Source: Chrysogorgia sp. JL179-B06 (Eukaryota; Cnidaria; Anthozoa; Scleralcyonacea; Chrysogorgiidae). Taken from it: a stretch of 64,000 nucleotides of DNA. Positions 61,301 to 64,000 of this stretch are shown here, piece by piece (the stretch's first letter is position 1; each line of letters opens with the position of its first letter). The position numbers and the translations under genes were made by a program. The stretch covers positions 3,202,001 to 3,266,000 of the forward strand of contig JAYKKM010000147.1 of the NCBI GenBank assembly GCA_035772405.1, read 5' to 3'. The notes beneath the pieces are model-generated. The model did not search any database and was not told where the DNA came from. It was given only the letters and a program-made list of their open reading frames with translations.

Positions 61301-64000
61301 AAAGAAACATCATACCAAAATTTCAGTCAATTTGGTTAAATATTTCTTACTTTTGTAAAGTGGGCTCATCTTGGGCTGACAGTCTAGACAATATGTGTAG
61401 CAGTAAAATACGAATATGCTAAGCAGAATCCTCGATCGCTCAGTTCGATCAATTCAGTATTTTGTTTCGAAATTTCTACCATCGTTATAACTTGGGCAAA
61501 AGAAAACATCATTTCCAAAATTTAAGTCAATTTGGTTAAATATTTCCTACATTTCCAAATTGGGCTCATCTTGGGCTGACAGCCTATATCTATGTGTAAC
61601 AATATAAGCAGAATATGTTAGGCAGAATTGTGATCGCAATTGTTCGAATCTGTATTTTCTTTGAAAATTTCTACCATCCCCCCCCTTATAACTTGGCAAA
61701 AAGAAAACATCATACCAAAATTTTAGTCAATTGGTTAAATATTTCTTACTTTTGTAAAGCGGGGTCATCCATCTTGGGCTGACATGTAACAAGATAAGAG
61801 AATATGGGTTAGGCAGAATTGAGGATCGCATTGTTCTGTCGAATCTGTAGTTTCTTTTGAAATTTCTACCATCCTAATAAACTTTGGCAAAAGAAACATC
61901 ATACCAAAATTTTAGTCAATTTGGTTAAATATTTCTTACTTTTGTAAAGCGGGGTCATCTTGGGCTGACATGTAACAAGATAAAGAATTTGCTAGGGGCA
62001 AAATTCTGATCGCACAGTTCAACTTTGTATTTTCTTTTTAAATTTCGAGCGTCGTTATTACGTTGGTTAAAGGTACATCATAACCAAAATTTCAGTCGAT
62101 TTTGGCTAAATATTTCCTAAATTTGTTACGCGTGTTCCTTTTCAGCCCAGCTAATTGTCTACACTACAGTCTCATGCAGTAATAAATATATACAACAATT
62201 AACAATCAATCTAGTATAAATAAAGGTGGTTAGTTCGGTTTGTGCCCAAAGTTGAATCTAGACCGCATATAAACGTATTTTAGTCATGTTTTACCAGTTG
62301 TTAAAATGTTTTGTGCAGTTTTGCACATGCACAGGGACGAAAACCGCAAGGGAGACTAATTAGTTCTCCCATTTCACGGAAAGGGAGACTAAATAGTCCT
62401 CCCATTAATCTTTTAAAGAATATATAAGAGCCTAGCTAAGATATTTAATTTCATTTTACAGTTAGACATAGTTTTAAATCTTCTAACTTATATATATAGC
62501 TTCATTACCAAAATTTTCAGTCAATTTGGTTTATTAAATATTTCCTACAATTGCAAAGTGGGCTCTTCTTGGGCAGCAGGCTGTCAAAATGTAACAGCCA
62601 GTTTGCTAGCAGAATTGTGATCGCATTGTTCGACTCTGTATTTTCTTTTGAAATTTCTATCATCCTTATAAACTTGGCAAAAGAAACATCCATACCAAAA
62701 TTTCAGTCAAATTTGGTTAATTATTTTCTTACTTTTGTTAAAGAGGGCTCATCTTGGGCTGACAGTCTAGAACTATATGTGTAGCAGTATAATTAGAATA
62801 TGCTAAGCAGAATCTGATCGCTCAGTTCGATCAATCAGTATTTTGTTTCGAAAATTTCCTACCATCGTTATAACACTTGGGCAAAATAAACATCATTTCA
62901 AAATTTAAGTCAATTTGGTTAAAATATTTCCTACATTTCCCAAATTGGGCTCATCTTGGGCTGACAGCCTATATCTATGTGTAACAATATAAGAGAATAT
63001 GTTTAGGGCAGAACTTGTGATCAGCATGTTCGAATCTGTATTTTCTTTTGAAAAATTTTCTACCATCCTTATAACTTGGCAAAAAGAAACATCATACCAA
63101 AATTTTAGTCAATTTGGTTAAATATTTCTTACTTTTGTAAAGCGGGGTCATCTTGGCTGACATGTAACAAGATAAGAGAATATGTATAGGCAGAATTGTG
63201 ATCGCAATTGTTTCGAATCTGTATTTTTCTTTTGACAATTTCTACCACATCCTTATAACTTGGCAAAAGAAACATCATACCAAGAATTTTAGTCAATTTG
63301 GTTAAAATATTTCTTACATTTGTAAAGCGTGGTCATCTTGGGCTGACATGTAACAAGATAATAGAATATGCTAGCAAAATTCTGATCGCACAGATTCAAC
63401 TTTGTATTTTCTTTTTAAATTTCGAGCGTCGTTATTACGTGGTTAAAGGTTACATCATACCAAAATTTCAGTCGATTTTGGCTAAAATATTTCCTAATTT
63501 TGTTACGCGGGGTTCCTTTTCAGCCCCACAGCTAATTGTCCCTACACTACAGTATCATGCAGTAAATATATACAACAATCATCTAGTATAAAAATTAAAG
63601 TGGTTAGTTCGGTATTTGTGCCCAAAGTTGATCTAGACGCATTAAACGTATTTAAGGGTCATGTTTTTACCAGTTTGTAAAATGTTTTGTGCAGGTTTTG
63701 CCACATGCACAGGGACGCAAAACCGCAAGGGAGACTAATAGTACTCCCATTAATCTTTTAAAGATATATAAGAGCAGCCTGAGCTAAAGATATTTAATTT
63801 CATTTTTGCAGTTAGACATAGTTTTAAATCTTCTAACTTATATATAGCCTTCATTACCAAAATTTTCAGTCAATTTGGTTGGTTAACATTATTTCCTACA
63901 TTTGCAAAAGTGGCTCATCGTTGGGCTGACAGTCTGTCTATGTGTAACAGTACAATTATAATAATAAGCTAAGCAGAATTCTGATCGCACAGTTCCGATC
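58370..64000. repeat. Satellite with higher-order structure, runs off the window
   Basis: Basic unit of about 190 bp with CCAAAATTTCAGTCAATTTG, GTTAAATATTTCCTAC, GGGCTCATCTTGGGCTGACA and GCAGAATTCTGATCGCA. Every several units a different block of about 380 bp occurs (TTCCTTTTCAGCCCA to TTTTAAATCTTCTAACTT), at about 59770, 60765, 62135 and 63505, giving a 1.0-1.4 kb period. Copies differ by many one-base insertions and deletions. Confidence 0.9.

Overview
The window looks like AT-rich, intron-rich, repeat-laden DNA from an invertebrate metazoan. A cnidarian or a sponge is my guess, but nothing in the sequence fixes the clade. Exons are short (33-583 nt), introns average about 1.2 kb, splice sites are GT-AG with one GC-AG exception, and intergenic and intronic DNA is packed with foldback (MITE-like) elements, SINE/LINE/Penelope debris, minisatellites and (TA)n tracts.

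The only protein gene I can support is the 3' part of one dynein heavy-chain gene on the + strand, from 2148 to a stop at 51253-51255. I reconstruct 37 exons totalling 7577 nt, about 2525 residues, running from the end of AAA2 through AAA3, AAA4, the stalk with its microtubule-binding tip, AAA5, AAA6 and the dynein C-terminal domain. The 5' half lies upstream of the window. AAA3 has an intact P-loop, but the AAA4 P-loop has lost its lysine/arginine, and there are acidic insertions before the AAA5 core and inside the AAA6 region. These features point to a divergent dynein of the DNHD1 type rather than a standard axonemal or cytoplasmic chain; that assignment is moderate. All exon phases close except for a single-base discrepancy at an A5 run (35417-35421) in exon 27.

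Layout: 1-2147 upstream intron or flank with foldbacks and a GGTGTAAA-type array; 2148-14648 AAA2 end to AAA4; 14741-18239 a 1.6 kb tandem duplication bounded by copies of a 245-bp TIR element, all in one intron; 18325-26690 stalk, with a 33-nt microexon and a LINE-derived minisatellite; 28991-33921 AAA5 and linker, with a Penelope-type GIY-YIG fragment in an intron; 34654-40687 AAA6 and start of the C-terminal domain; 40688-44005 a GC-AG intron holding about 2.9 kb of 24-25-bp minisatellite; 44208-46891 an intron with five long (TA)n tracts, nested inverted repeats and a convincing hammerhead-ribozyme fold; 46892-51255 C-terminal exons; 51256-58370 intergenic repeats; 58370-64000 a satellite with a 1.0-1.4 kb higher-order repeat running off the window.

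There is no operon, CRISPR array, phage or bacterial content. The most interesting items are the degenerate dynein, its single-base frame break, the hammerhead ribozyme with Penelope remnants, and several minisatellites that have visibly grown out of transposable-element sequence.
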